A stretch of DNA of 37,201 nt from Pseudonocardia sp. CNS-139 (GTDB taxonomy: Bacteria > Actinomycetota > Actinomycetes > Mycobacteriales > Pseudonocardiaceae): positions 1-37,201 of the forward strand of contig MKJX01000218.1 in the NCBI GenBank assembly GCA_001942415.1, in the 5' to 3' direction. How positions within the stretch are numbered: the first letter of the stretch is position 1; the number at the start of each line of letters is the position of its first letter. A program made the position numbers and the translations under genes. This document shows positions 15,792 to 24,309 of this stretch, in pieces. The notes beneath the pieces were generated by a model. The model had not been told where the DNA came from and ran no database searches. It was given only the letters and a program-made list of their open reading frames with translations.

Positions 15792-17351
15792 GTGGCCCCC
15801 GACGTTCCGGAGCTCGGCATCCCCGGCCTGGAACACCCGGAGGTCGTCGGGCGCGGCGGCTACGGCACCGTCTACGCCGTCGACGAGCCCGAGTTCGGGC
15901 GCCGCGTCGCCGTGAAGGTGCTGCACGACCGGCTCGACGCCGACAGCGTCCGGCGCGCGTTCGTCCGCGAGTGCCAGGCGATGGGTGCCCTCTCCGGGCA
16001 CCCGAACATCGTCACGGTGCACCGCGGCGGCACCACCGGGCGGGACGAGCCCTACATCGTGATGGACCTCATGTCGGGCGGCTCGCTCGCCGACCGGCTG
16101 GCCCGCGAGGGCCCGCTGCCCTGGCCCGAGGTGCTGGACGTCGCGGTCACCGTGGCCGGCGCGCTGGAGACCGCGCACCGGGCGGGCATCCTGCACCTCG
16201 ACCTCAAGCCGGCCAACGTCCTCGTCTCCCGCTTCCGCGAGCCGAAGCTCAGCGACTTCGGCATCTCCCGGCTGCCGGGGTCACCGAGACCACGTCCGAG
16301 GGCCGCATCCGGGCCAGCACCGCCTACGCCGCGCCCGAGCGGCTGCTCCAGGCGTCGCGACGCCGGCCGCCGACCTCTACGGCCTCGGCGCCACCATGTT
16401 CGCGCTGCTCACCGGCCGGCCGGCGTTCGTCACCGACGGCGACGACCTGCTCGCCACGGTCGCGCGCATCTCCACCAACCCGGTCCCCGACCTGCGTCCG
16501 GCCGGGGTGCCCGGCGAGGTGTGCCGGATCGTCGAGCGGCTGATGGCCAAGACCCGGCCGGCCGGTACGGCTCCGCCGCCGAGACGGCCACGGTGCTGCA
16601 GGCCGCGCAGCGCGCGCTGGGACAGCGGGTGAGCCGCGCCGCGATCGAGGGCGGGCCCGGCACCGCGACGGTCCCGGCGGTGATCAGGGTGCCGACGGCG
16701 GCCGCGCTCTCCGGGCTGCCACCGGCCGCGCCGACGCTCTCCGCGACGCACGTCCAGCCGGCCGCACCCCGGCAACCACCGGACCTCCGGCCGCCGCCCG
16801 CCGCGCCGCCGCCGCGCCGGGCCGTCGCGGCTCGTGATCGCCCTCGTGGCCGCCGTGCTGGTCGTGGGCGTCGGGTCCGTCGGGCTCCTCCAGCTCGTCG
16901 GGCCGGGGCGGGCATGGAGCGGCCCGCCCGCCACGACCACGGCCACCGCCCGGGGGGGGGGGTCGTCACCGTCGCGCCCGGGGTGACGGACCCGGCAACC
17001 GATGTGGCCCGCGGCGTGATCGAGCGCTACGTCTCCGCGATCAACGAGCGCCGCTACCCGGACGCGCTGGCCGTCTTCCACCCGGACTCCGACGCGGTGC
17101 GCGACGGCCTCGACGCGTGGGTGGACGCGCACTCCACGACCCGCATCCTCGACCCCACCATCCACGGCGTCAGCGCGCCGGCGCCGGACCGGCTGGAGGT
17201 GCTGGTGACGTTCACGAGCACCCAGGACCCGAGCAAGGGCCCCGAGGGCCAGGCGTGCACCCGGTGGGACCTCGCCTACGACCTCGTCGGCCCCGAACCC
17301 GACTGGCAGATCCGGCGGGCCCGGCTCCTCACGCCGCTCCTGCCCTGCTGA
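15792..17351 (+). CDS. Membrane Ser/Thr protein kinase with extracytoplasmic NTF2-like domain, several frame breaks
   Basis: From GTG 15792 the kinase domain shows the glycine loop GRGGYGTV (20-27), lysine K42 in VAVKVL, catalytic loop HLDLKPAN (135-142) and DFG (155-157), then in shifted frames STAYAAPERL and DLYGLGATMFALLTGRPAFV. A Pro-rich linker leads to one membrane segment (RLVIALVAAVLVVGVGSVGL) and an outside domain DVARGVIERYVSAINERRYP plus DALAVFHPDSDAV that looks NTF2-like. The RD arginine is Leu (HLD), so activation-loop control may be unusual. Frame breaks occur near 16276, 16360, 16560, 16820 and at an 11-G run at 16952; they are probably sequence errors. It is divergent from the P450 pair. 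Confidence 0.8.
   Translation: MAPDVPELGIPGLEHPEVVGRGGYGTVYAVDEPEFGRRVAVKVLHDRLDADSVRRAFVRECQAMGALSGHPNIVTVHRGGTTGRDEPYIVMDLMSGGSLADRLAREGPLPWPEVLDVAVTVAGALETAHRAGILHLDLKPANVLVSRFREPKLSDFGISRLPGSPRPRPRAASGPAPPTPRPSGCSRRRDAGRRPLRPRRHHVRAAHRPAGVRHRRRRPARHGRAHLHQPGPRPASGRGARRGVPDRRAADGQDPAGRYGSAAETATVLQAAQRALGQRVSRAAIEGGPGTATVPAVIRVPTAAALSGLPPAAPTLSATHVQPAAPRQPPDLRPPPAAPPPRRAVAARDRPRGRRAGRGRRVRRAPPARRAGAGMERPARHDHGHRPGGGVVTVAPGVTDPATDVARGVIERYVSAINERRYPDALAVFHPDSDAVRDGLDAWVDAHSTTRILDPTIHGVSAPAPDRLEVLVTFTSTQDPSKGPEGQACTRWDLAYDLVGPEPDWQIRRARLLTPLLPC
16952..16962 (+). repeat. Run of 11 G within the kinase gene
   Basis: Eleven consecutive G residues in the linker after the membrane segment. It coincides with one of the gene's frame breaks and is either a miscalled homopolymer or a slippage site. 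Confidence 0.85.
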
Positions 17352-17478
17352 CGGGCGGAAGTTCGACCTCGCCCGGCTACCCCGACCCTGATCCGTGTGC
17401 CCGGCTCCGGTCGGATCTGGGGTCCGCTGAACCTCCGCTCCCCGCTAACACCGGCCAGCAGCGAGCGAGTACCCCGGC

Positions 17479-18102
17479 GTGACGGACGAACCCGACGGCG
17501 ACAAGGACGCGGCGGATACCCCGCCGCCCGAGCCTGCCGAAGTGACTCCACCGAGCCCGGAGCCGCAGCTGGTGTTCCGCCCGCCGCCTGAACCACCGCG
17601 CACGCAGGGCCAGCTCTCCGACGTCGCGAGGTTCATGCTCGGAGACCGAGGTCCCGGACGCGTCGCGGAGCAGATCCAGGCCATGAAACTGGACGACCCC
17701 CCGGACGAAGTCGTGATGGCCGTTGCCAGAGAGGTCTTGTGGGTGGCCCGGTCGGGTGTCGCCGAGAAGACCCCGGACCGCGAGATCCTCTCCGAGATTC
17801 TGGAGCGCAGGCTAGGCGCGGTCTGGTGGAACAACCGGGGGACGAAGAAGGAGCAGACGGAGTCCAGCAAGGTGGCCTTGGCTGCGCTGACGGTTGCCGT
17901 GCTCGCGCTGGCCCGGGACTTGGCCGTGGACGGAATCTGGCCTAAAGAGGACGAGGAGGTCCGGACCGTCGCTGACCGGCCGGCCCAGGAGGCGCCGCAC
18001 CGACCGACCCAGGAAGCGCCGCGACCTCGCCCAGCGACCGAGCAGGGCAACCAAGCCGTCGTCGGCCACCCGTTGCCGCTCCCTCAGGCCGACATCGGCT
18101 GA
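17479..18102 (+). CDS. Hypothetical protein with Pro-rich ends and a short hydrophobic helix
   Basis: 207 aa from GTG 17479 (VTDEPDGDKDAADTPPPEPA). Residues 1-45 are an acidic Pro-rich tail. The core has GQLSDVARFMLGDRGPGRVA, EILERRLGAVWWNN, and a hydrophobic helix KVALAALTVAVLALARDLAV that may touch the membrane. The end is again Pro/Gln-rich. No family is recognised. Third-position G+C is visibly lower than in its neighbours (codons such as AGA, AGG, AAA, GTT appear), hinting at foreign origin. It stands alone, and coding is supported mainly by its coherent pattern of an ordered core with disordered tails. Confidence 0.6.
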   Translation: MTDEPDGDKDAADTPPPEPAEVTPPSPEPQLVFRPPPEPPRTQGQLSDVARFMLGDRGPGRVAEQIQAMKLDDPPDEVVMAVAREVLWVARSGVAEKTPDREILSEILERRLGAVWWNNRGTKKEQTESSKVALAALTVAVLALARDLAVDGIWPKEDEEVRTVADRPAQEAPHRPTQEAPRPRPATEQGNQAVVGHPLPLPQADIG

Positions 18103-18281
18103 GCGCGCGCGTTAGAGCGCGATCCCCGGCGGGCCAATCGTGACCGTTGCCGCCGAGCCGAGGGTCGCCAAGTCGGTCATGGTCGTGGTGGTCGTGGCTC
18201 GCATCAAGATCTTCTAACCGCTCTGCCACACCGCCAGGCTATCCGGCGAGTCTGCGCTCTGCTCGTAGCAGCAGATCACGA

Positions 18282-19328
18282 TCACGCCTGGTTCTCCCTG
18301 GTCAACGGCCTAGCCCGGCTCGGCTGCACCCGCATCGGCTCGCCCGGCATCTTCGGATACTCGGGCGGGTAGGGCATGTCGCCGAGGCCGCGGTCGCGCT
18401 CGTCGGCCGCGTACCAGTCGAGCGCGACCTCCAGCCCGCCCACCGCGTCGTCCATGCCGGCGTGCGGGTCGCCGCGCTCGGCCAGCAGGCCCGGCACCGT
18501 CCGCACGTCGAAGTCCTCCGGCTCGACGTCCGGCAGCGTCTCCCACGTCACCGGCATCGAGACCGTGGCGCGCGGCCGCCCGCGCACCGACCACGCCGAC
18601 GCGACCGTGCGGTCCCGGGCGGCCTGGTTGAAGTCGAGGAACACGCGCTCGCCGCGTTCCTCCTTCCACCAGTCGACGGTCGCCCGGTCGGGCAGCCGCC
18701 CGGCCACCCGGCGCGCGATCGCGATCACCGCGTGCCGGACGCCGACGAAGTCCCACTCCGGCCGGATCCGGCAGAACACGTGGATGCCCCGCCCGCCCGA
18801 CGTCTTCGGCCAGCCGACGAGGCCGGCCTCGTCGAGCACCTCGCGCAGCACGCCCGCGACCACGGCGGCGTCGGCGAAGTCCGTGCCGGGCTGCGGGTCG
18901 AGGTCGACGCGCAGCTCGTCCGGGCGGTCGGGGTCGGCGCGGCGCACCGGCCACGGGTGGAAGTCGAACGTGCCCATGTTCGCCGCCCACACCAGCACGG
19001 CCGGCTCGGTCGGGCAGAACGCGTCGGCCGTGCGCCCGCTCGGGAACGTCACCCGCGCCGTCTCGACGTAGTCCGGCGCGCCCTTGGGCAGGCGCTTGGA
19101 GTAGAACGGCTCGCCCTCGACGCCGTCCGGGTAGCGCTTGAGGTTGGTCGGGCGCTCGCACAGCACGCGGAACAGCGGCTCGGCGACGGCGCGGTAGTAC
19201 TCCACCACCTCGCCCTTGGTGATCCCCGGCTCCGGGAAGTACACCTTGTCCGGGCTGGTCAGCCGCACCTCGCGGGGGCCCGCCGGCCCGGGGACCGTGA
19301 GCAGCACCGCCGCGCTCTTGCTCGCCAC
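18282..19328 (-). CDS. ligD: LigD-type primase-polymerase (PolDom), stand-alone
   Basis: 348 aa from GTG 19328. It matches the archaeo-eukaryotic primase-like polymerase domain of LigD, which fills gaps and adds ribonucleotides at double-strand breaks during Ku-dependent end joining. Visible motifs are the metal-binding D142-x-D144 in LRVDLDPQPGTDF, the KTSGGRGIHVF motif from K175, and FLDFNQAARDRTVASAWSVR plus RATVSMPVTWETL near the C-terminus. Neither the ligase nor the phosphoesterase domain is attached, as is common in actinomycetes where the functions are split. No ku gene is in the window. The gene is probably leaderless from TAGCGT 8 nt upstream. Confidence 0.88.
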   Translation of the reverse strand: MASKSAAVLLTVPGPAGPREVRLTSPDKVYFPEPGITKGEVVEYYRAVAEPLFRVLCERPTNLKRYPDGVEGEPFYSKRLPKGAPDYVETARVTFPSGRTADAFCPTEPAVLVWAANMGTFDFHPWPVRRADPDRPDELRVDLDPQPGTDFADAAVVAGVLREVLDEAGLVGWPKTSGGRGIHVFCRIRPEWDFVGVRHAVIAIARRVAGRLPDRATVDWWKEERGERVFLDFNQAARDRTVASAWSVRGRPRATVSMPVTWETLPDVEPEDFDVRTVPGLLAERGDPHAGMDDAVGGLEVALDWYAADERDRGLGDMPYPPEYPKMPGEPMRVQPSRARPLTRENQA

Positions 19329-19336
19329 GCCCGCGC

Positions 19337-19353
19337 ACGCTACCCGCTACCCT
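19337..19353. promoter_or_regulatory. Face-to-face leaderless promoters for ligD-like and small membrane genes
   Basis: On the minus strand TAGCGT (19342-19337) precedes GTG 19328 by 8 nt. On the plus strand TACCCT (19348-19353) precedes GTG 19361 by 7 nt. The two -10 boxes are only 5 bp apart, so polymerase binding at one should block the other. Confidence 0.45.
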
Positions 19354-19360
19354 GACGAAG

Positions 19361-19665
19361 GTGCCCGAACTCCACGAACCCGGCCGTCCGGCCCGGTCCC
19401 GGCAGTTCGACGACGAGCTGGTCGGGCTCGACCCGGAGGACCGGACGCGCAGGCGTTCGCCGCCCACCTCGACCGCATGCAGCGCGAGTCCCCCACGTTC
19501 ACCGTGGAGGGCTATCTGGACGGCGTGCGCGACTTCGCGGAGTCGGCCAACCGGGCACAGGGGGTGCGGTACTGGGCAGCCGTGCTGGTGGCCGTGCTGC
19601 TGCTCGTCGGGGTGGTGTACGTGGTGTGGGAGTCGCTGCTCTTCGTGCTCACCACGTGGCTGTAG
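19361..19665 (+). CDS. Small single-pass membrane protein, one frame break
   Basis: About 100 aa from GTG 19361: VPELHEPGRPARSRQFDDEL plus VGLDPED, then after a break near 19441 AQAFAAHLDRMQRESPTFTV and EGYLDGVRDFAESANRAQGV. The C-terminal third is hydrophobic (YWAAVLVAVLLLVGVVYVVW), one or two membrane passes. GAGGACCGGACGCG needs one extra C to read EDPDAQAF, so the break is probably an error. No known family; a leaderless promoter lies directly upstream. Confidence 0.6.
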
Positions 19666-19672
19666 CCACGCA

Positions 19673-19678
19673 TAGTCT
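19673..19678 (+). promoter_or_regulatory. -10 box TAGTCT of leaderless msrB
   Basis: TAGTCT, 7 nt, then ATG 19686; no ribosome-binding site between. Confidence 0.5.
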
Positions 19679-19685
19679 GGACGCC

Positions 19686-20108
19686 ATGGATCCTGTGACC
19701 GAGCAGCCGGCCAAGGTCGTCAAGACCGACGCCGAGTGGCGGGCCCAGCTCAGCCCGGAGGAGTACCACGTGCTCCGCCGGGCGGGCACCGAGCGGCCGT
19801 TCACCGGCGAGTACACCGACACCAAGACCACCGGCGTCTACCACTGCCGCGCGTGCGGCGCCGAGCTCTTCCGCTCGGAGACCAAGTTCGACTCCCACTG
19901 CGGCTGGCCGTCGTTCTTCACCCCGCTCGCCGGCGACGCCGTGATCGAGCGGGTCGACACCAGCCTCGGGATGCGGCGCGTCGAGGTGCTGTGCGCGAAC
20001 TGCCACAGCCACCTGGGCCACGTCTTCGAGGGCGAGGGCTACCCGACGCCCACCGACCTCCGCTACTGCATCAACAGCGTGTCCCTCCACCTGGAACCCA
20101 CGGAGTGA
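19686..20108 (+). CDS. msrB: Peptide-methionine (R)-S-oxide reductase
   Basis: 140 aa from ATG 19686. MsrB reduces methionine-R-sulfoxide in oxidised proteins, using thioredoxin. The structural zinc site is complete: C54/C57 in YHCRACGAELF and C103/C106 in EVLCANCHSHLGHVF. The catalytic cysteine is C128 in DLRYCINSVSL. SHCGWPSFF is the substrate-pocket motif. Length and all key residues are normal. The gene is followed at once by an 8-bp-stem hairpin, so it is probably a single-gene transcript. Confidence 0.97.
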   Translation: MDPVTEQPAKVVKTDAEWRAQLSPEEYHVLRRAGTERPFTGEYTDTKTTGVYHCRACGAELFRSETKFDSHCGWPSFFTPLAGDAVIERVDTSLGMRRVEVLCANCHSHLGHVFEGEGYPTPTDLRYCINSVSLHLEPTE

Positions 20109-20110
20109 GC

Positions 20111-20130
20111 TGAACGGCGGATGCCGTTCA
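20111..20130 (+). terminator. Hairpin after msrB
   Basis: TGAACGGC-GGAT-GCCGTTCA, a perfect 8-bp stem with a 4-nt loop, 2 nt after the msrB stop. No T-tract follows. Confidence 0.6.
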
Positions 20131-20207
20131 CCCGTCGGCGGTAGCCGAACACGTCACCCGGCCGGTAGAGGTTGTAGCTGCACGTGACGACCGCTGCCGG
20201 AGGTCCC

Positions 20208-21586
20208 ATGCCACGCCGTGCCACCCGTCCGTTCGCTGTGCTGCTGGCCGGGTTGCTCGGGGTGGCGGTCGCGAGCGCGCCCGCCGCGGCCGACCCGCCC
20301 GACGGCGCGCCCGACGACGGCACGGCGCGGCCGGGCTACACGATCGTGCTGCCCCAGCTCCCGCCGCTCGCCGTCGACGGCGGCCACACCCGCGTCCTGA
20401 CCGGCGTCACCCGCAACGCCGGCTACGCCATCGAGGTGCCGCCGCGCTGGAACGGCGAGCTGGTCGTGTGGGCGCACGGGTTCCGCGGCAACGGCGCCGA
20501 GCTGACGGTCGACCCGCCCGCGTTCGGCCTGCGGGAGCGGTTCGCCGCCCAGGGCTACGCGTGGGCGGCGTCGTCCTACGACCGCAACGGCTACGACGCC
20601 GGCGCGGGCGTGCGGTCCTCCCGGGCGGTCGCGGACGCTTTCGCCGAGCTGGTCGGCCGGCCCGAGCGGACCTACCTCGCCGGGGTGTCGATGGGCGGGC
20701 ACGTCGTGGCGCGGTCGCTGGAGGAGTACCCCGGCTTCTACGCCGGCGGGCTCCCGCTGTGCGGCGTGCTCGGCGACGCGGCGCTCTTCGACTACCTGCT
20801 CGACCACCAGTCACCGCCCACGCGCTGGCCGGCGTGCGGGCGTTCCCGCCCGGCCCCGACTACGCCGACGCGGTGCTGCCCGGCGTCTACGCGGCGCTCG
20901 GCCTCGCGCCCGGCGACCCGGCCGTCACCACGCCGGCCGCGCAGCAGCTCCGGACGGCCACGGTGCTCGGCTCCGGCGGGCTGCGGCCGGGCGCGGAGGC
21001 CGCGTACGCGTTCTGGAAGGACTTCCTGTTCCAGCTCGGTGTGCCGGACGTGAGCCCGACGCCGGTGGACGGGGTGGCCGCCGACCCCGGGCTGGTCGCC
21101 GGCAACCTGCGCACCGACTACCGGCCCGACGCGCCGCTCGACCTGGACGCCGAGGTGCAGCGGGTGCCGGTGCGGGAGCCCGGCGTCCGCGGGTCCGAGC
21201 GGCTCACGGCGGTGGCGGAGGTCGACGGCCGCCCGACCGTCCCGGTGCTGTCGCTGCACGGGCTGGGCGACCTGTTCGTCCCGTTCGCGATGGAGCAGGT
21301 CTACGCCCGAGAGGCCGCGGACGCGGGCCGGGCGGAGCTGGTCGTGCAGCGCGCGGTCCGGACCACCGGCCACTGCGAGTTCTCGGCGACGGAGGCCGGC
21401 ACCGCCTGGGACGACCTCGTGACCTGGGTGGAGCGCGGCGAACGCCCCGGCGGTGACCCCGTCACCGACGCGGCGGCCGTCGCGGACCCGGCGTTCGGGT
21501 GCCGGTTCTCCGACCCGGCCGCCTATGCCGCCGCCGGCCCGCCGTCCGAGCAGGACACCCGGCGCCTCTACGCGGCCTGCGCCTGA
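20208..21586 (+). CDS. Secreted alpha/beta hydrolase, one frame break
   Basis: About 459 aa from ATG 20208, chosen for GGAGG 4 nt upstream and because it gives a clean Sec signal peptide (MPRRATRPFAVLLAGLLGVA then VASAPAAADPPDG). The nucleophile elbow is GVSMGGHVVARSLEEYPG, the acid lies in LSLHGLGDLFVPFAMEQVYA and the histidine in RTTGHCEFSATEAG, in proper order. Near 20815 the frame shifts (LDHQ then TAHALAGVRAFPPGPDY), which needs one extra base and is probably an error. An esterase, lipase or peptidase acting outside the membrane is likely; the substrate is unknown. Its last 19 bp overlap the convergent membrane protein gene. Confidence 0.8.
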
Positions 21587-22176
21587 CGTCCGCCGGCCAG
21601 CTCCAGCACCGCGAGGCCCACGGCGGTGACCGCCACGCCCATCACGCCCCATGGCGCGTAGATGTGGTCGAGCACGAACGGCACCGCCCCGACGACGAGG
21701 ATCACCGCGCCGGGCGCCACCGCACGCCCGTCCCGGCGCAGCAGGGCGGCGGCGGCGAGCACCGCCGCGGCGAGCCACGCCCACCGGCCGACCTCGCCCA
21801 GCTCGTTGCCCAGGGCGAGCAGCCGGTCGACGGACGGGGTCCGCTCCCCCTGGACGTCGAAGACGAGGCCCGCGGCGATCCCGGAGAGCACGTCGAGCCC
21901 GGTGTAGAAGACGGCGTAGCCGTAGGCGGCGACCCGGGCCAGCCACGCGAGCGGCCCGTGCTCGCCCCGCAGCAGCACGAACAGCGCGACCGCGAGCAGC
22001 GGGAACACCGGCAGCAGCCAGACGTGCATGGTCCACCAGTGGTGTGCGCTCGCCGCGTCGAGAACCATCGGGTGGGTGGTGCCGGCGACCGCCAGCACGA
22101 TCCCGGGGAGGGCGAGCGCGAGCGCGCGGGCCACCCGCGCGCCGACCCCGACCGGCGCGAGCCCCTCCCCCGCCAC
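21568..22176 (-). CDS. Multi-pass membrane protein of unknown function
   Basis: 202 aa from GTG 22176, only 2 bp after the hemQ stop, so translation is probably coupled to hemQ. Five or six hydrophobic helices are visible, for example ALALALPGIVLAVAGTTHP, VWLLPVFPLLAVALFVLLRG, WAWLAAAVLAAAALL and GVMGVAVTAVGLAVLELAGG. His and Trp cluster in SAHHWWTMHVWLLP, between the first two helices, and could bind a metal or haem, but this is only suggestive. The family is not recognised. Its association with hemQ hints at a role in haem handling or in the stress response of the tetR unit upstream. Confidence 0.7.
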   Translation of the reverse strand: MAGEGLAPVGVGARVARALALALPGIVLAVAGTTHPMVLDAASAHHWWTMHVWLLPVFPLLAVALFVLLRGEHGPLAWLARVAAYGYAVFYTGLDVLSGIAAGLVFDVQGERTPSVDRLLALGNELGEVGRWAWLAAAVLAAAALLRRDGRAVAPGAVILVVGAVPFVLDHIYAPWGVMGVAVTAVGLAVLELAGGRQAQAA

Positions 22177-22178
22177 CG

Positions 22179-22875
22179 TCAGGGCAGGGCGGCGATCAGG
22201 TCACCGGGCTGCACGCGCGGCCCGGTGAAGAAGGGCGTCTCCTCGCGGACGTGCCGGCGGGCCTCGGTGGCGCGCAGGTGGCGCATGAGGTCGACGATGC
22301 GGTCCAGCTCGTCGGCCTCGAACGCGAGGATCCACTCGTAGTCGCCCAGCGCGAACGCCGGCACCGTGTTGGCGCGGACGTCCGGGTAGCCGCGGGCCTC
22401 CTTGCCGTGGTCGGCGAGCATCCGGCGGCGGTCCTCGGTCGGGGAGCAGGTACCAGTCGAGCGACCGCACGAACGGGTAGACGCAGACGTACCGTCTCGG
22501 CTCCTCGCCGGCGACGAACGCGGGCACGTGGCTCTTGTTGAACTCGGCCGGCCGGTGCAGCGCGACCTGGCTCCAGACCGGCTCGCTGGCCCGGCCGAGC
22601 GCGGTGGTGCGGCGCAGCGCGGCGTACGCGGCCTGCAGCGCCTCGACGTTGTCGGCGTGCCACCAGACCAGGTAGTCGGCGTCGGCGCGCATGCCCGTGA
22701 GGTCGTAGACGCCGCGGACGGTGACGCCCTTGCCGGCGAGCGAGTCGAGGAACTCGGTGGCCTGCGCGGCGGCGTCGGCCCGGGACTCACCCAGCTCACC
22801 CGGCCGGACCCGGAACACCGACCACATCGCATAGCGGATCGCGTTGTTCAGCTCGGAGTAGTCGACGCGGGCCAT
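22179..22875 (-). CDS. hemQ: Coproheme decarboxylase (HemQ/ChdC), one frame break
   Basis: About 231 aa from ATG 22875. HemQ converts coproheme III to haem b with peroxide, the last step of the coproporphyrin-dependent pathway of Gram-positive bacteria. Family signatures are LNNAIRYAMWSVFRV near the start, YLVWWHADNVEALQAAYAAL, KSHVPAFVAGEEPRRYVCVY, and PFVRSLDWYLLP with the catalytic-type Tyr region. After the break come HGKEARGYPDVRANTVPAFA and LGDYEWILAFEADELDRIVD, with the axial-histidine region. The break at about 22442 lies in a short C-run and is probably an error, because the gene should be essential for haem synthesis. hemG and hemE lie 1.4 kb upstream on the same strand. Confidence 0.9.
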
Positions 22876-22894
22876 GCCCTCATCCTGCCATCCG

Positions 22895-23478
22895 TCACGC
22901 CGGGCCGAGCAGGACCGCCACCAGTCGGCGGGCGAGGTCGGCGCGGTCCGCGTCGGAGGGCAGCTCGCCGGAGAACGTCGCCAGGAACGCGTGGTGGAAG
23001 CAGGCGCCGACGAGCAGCGACGCCATCGCCCGCGGGTCGGCGTCCCGGTCGACGCGGCCGAGCCGCTGCTCCGCGTCGAGGTAGCGGGCGAGCCCGTCGA
23101 GCGGCATGTGCGGGCCGGCGCCAGTTCGTGCACGCGGTCGCGATGCTCGGCGAGCAGCGCCTGCGTCGAGTAGATCGACATCGCGACGGGGAACGTCTCG
23201 GCGTAGAACGCGATCGCGGTGGCGGCGAACTCCTCCAGGTTACCCCGGACGCCGCCCTCCCCCGCCCGCTCGCCGAGCCCGCGGACCAGCGGGTCCAGCC
23301 CGGGCATCCGCTCCCCGAGCACGCTCAGGAAGATCTCGGCCTTGTCCGGGAAGTGCTTGTAGAGCGCTGCTTCCGAGAAGCCGGCCTCCTGCGCGATCGC
23401 CTTCGTCGTGGCGCGCGCGTACCCGTCCCGGCGCATGATCCGGGCGGCCGCCGCCACGATCTCCTCGCGCGTTCCCAT
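22895..23478 (-). CDS. TetR-family regulator, one frame break
   Basis: About 194 aa from ATG 23478. The N-terminal HTH reads GTREEIVAAAARIMRRDGYA, RATTKAIAQEAGFSEAALYK and HFPDKAEIFLSVLGERM. The ligand domain follows, with a break near 23115 between VHELAPA and MPLDGLARYLDAEQRLGRVD; the end is LVGACFHHAFLATFSGELPS. A divergent NmrA-like gene lies 96 bp away across two GGTGAG-type dyads, the typical autoregulated pair. Its stop is 19 bp before hemQ, so readthrough could tie hemQ to this regulator. Confidence 0.88.
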
Positions 23479-23513
23479 GCGCCTCCTCAGCGGTTCCTCA
23501 GCGCCTGCTTGAC

Positions 23514-23558
23514 GGTGAGTGAGTGCTTACCCACCATAGTGGTGAGCGTTCACTCACC
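23514..23558. promoter_or_regulatory. Two TetR-like operator dyads between tetR and NmrA-like gene
   Basis: GGTGAG-N6-CTCACC at 23541-23558 is a perfect dyad. GGTGAG-N6-CTTACC at 23514-23531 is the same pattern with one mismatch. Centres are 27 bp apart. They should overlap both divergent promoters, so one bound TetR dimer pair could silence both genes. Confidence 0.6.
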
Positions 23559-23574
23559 CTACTCGGGAGGAATC

Positions 23575-24210
23575 ATGGAGCTCACCGTCTTCGGGGCGAC
23601 GGGCGGCACCGGGCGGCTCGTCGTCGAGCAGGCGCTGGCCGCCGGGCACGACGTCACGGCCGTGGTCCGGGACCGCGCGCGGCTCCCGGTGCCCGACCAG
23701 GAGCGGCTGCACGTCGCCGTCGGCCCGGTGACCGACCGCCCGGCCGTGCTCGCCGCCGTGACCGGGGCGAACGCGGTGGTCGACGCGCTGGGCGCGAACG
23801 ACACCGGGCCCACGTCGATCCGCGTCGACGCCGCGCGGGTGATCGTCCCCGCGATGCGGGAAGCGGGGGTGACCCGGCTCGTGGTGGTCAGCGCGGCGGG
23901 GTTCCACACCACCGGCGACGGCCCGTTCGTCCGGTGGGGGGTGAAGCCGGTGCTGGGCCGCTTCCTGCGGCACTCGTTCGCCGACATGGCCGCGATGGAG
24001 AAGATCGTGCGGGCCAGCGGCCTCGACTGGACGATCGTGCTGCCGCCGCGGCTCACGAACGGCCCGCGCACCGGGCGGTTCCGCAGCGCCGTGGACCGGA
24101 GCGTTCGCGGCTCCTTCTCGATCACCCGCGCCGACCTCGCCGACGCCGTGCTCCAGGCCGTCACGGACGACCGGCTGCGGCACGCGGAGTTCTCGGTGGC
24201 GGCCGCCTGA
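23575..24210 (+). CDS. NAD(P)-binding (NmrA/atypical SDR-like) protein
   Basis: 211 aa from ATG 23575, with GGGAGG 4 nt upstream. The dinucleotide-binding loop is MELTVFGATGGTGRLVVEQA, followed by HDVTAVVRDRARLP, where the Arg favours NADP(H). VTRLVVVSAAGFH replaces the usual YxxxK region; no catalytic Tyr-Lys pair is seen, so it may be a redox sensor or an atypical reductase. LDWTIVLPPRLTNGPRTGRF is typical of the SDR_a5/NmrA group. As the divergent partner of tetR it is the likely main target of that regulator. Confidence 0.85.
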   Translation: MELTVFGATGGTGRLVVEQALAAGHDVTAVVRDRARLPVPDQERLHVAVGPVTDRPAVLAAVTGANAVVDALGANDTGPTSIRVDAARVIVPAMREAGVTRLVVVSAAGFHTTGDGPFVRWGVKPVLGRFLRHSFADMAAMEKIVRASGLDWTIVLPPRLTNGPRTGRFRSAVDRSVRGSFSITRADLADAVLQAVTDDRLRHAEFSVAAA

Positions 24211-24214
24211 CGTG

Positions 24215-24271
24215 GTTGCAGCAAAGCCACCCCAACGCCACCACGTTGCACGAGGGTGGCTTTGCTGCAAC
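24215..24271. terminator. Perfect 17-bp-stem palindrome between convergent genes
   Basis: GTTGCAGCAAAGCCACC (24215-24231) pairs perfectly with 24255-24271 across a 23-nt loop, and the loop itself holds a smaller CAACG/CGTTG stem. It sits between the NmrA-like stop (24210) and the hemG stop (24310), so a bidirectional terminator is likely. A/T-rich parts of the stem contrast with the surrounding G+C. Confidence 0.75.
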
Positions 24272-24309
24272 GGGGGGCGCAGTGGGGCGGCGCAGAGCTG
24301 ACCGTCGGG

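Noticed and set aside
18170..18235. tRNA gene or tRNA fragment on the minus strand (GTGGCAGAGCGGTTAG A-box-like stretch)
   Set aside because: No T-loop GTTCRA, no anticodon stem and no closing acceptor arm follow.
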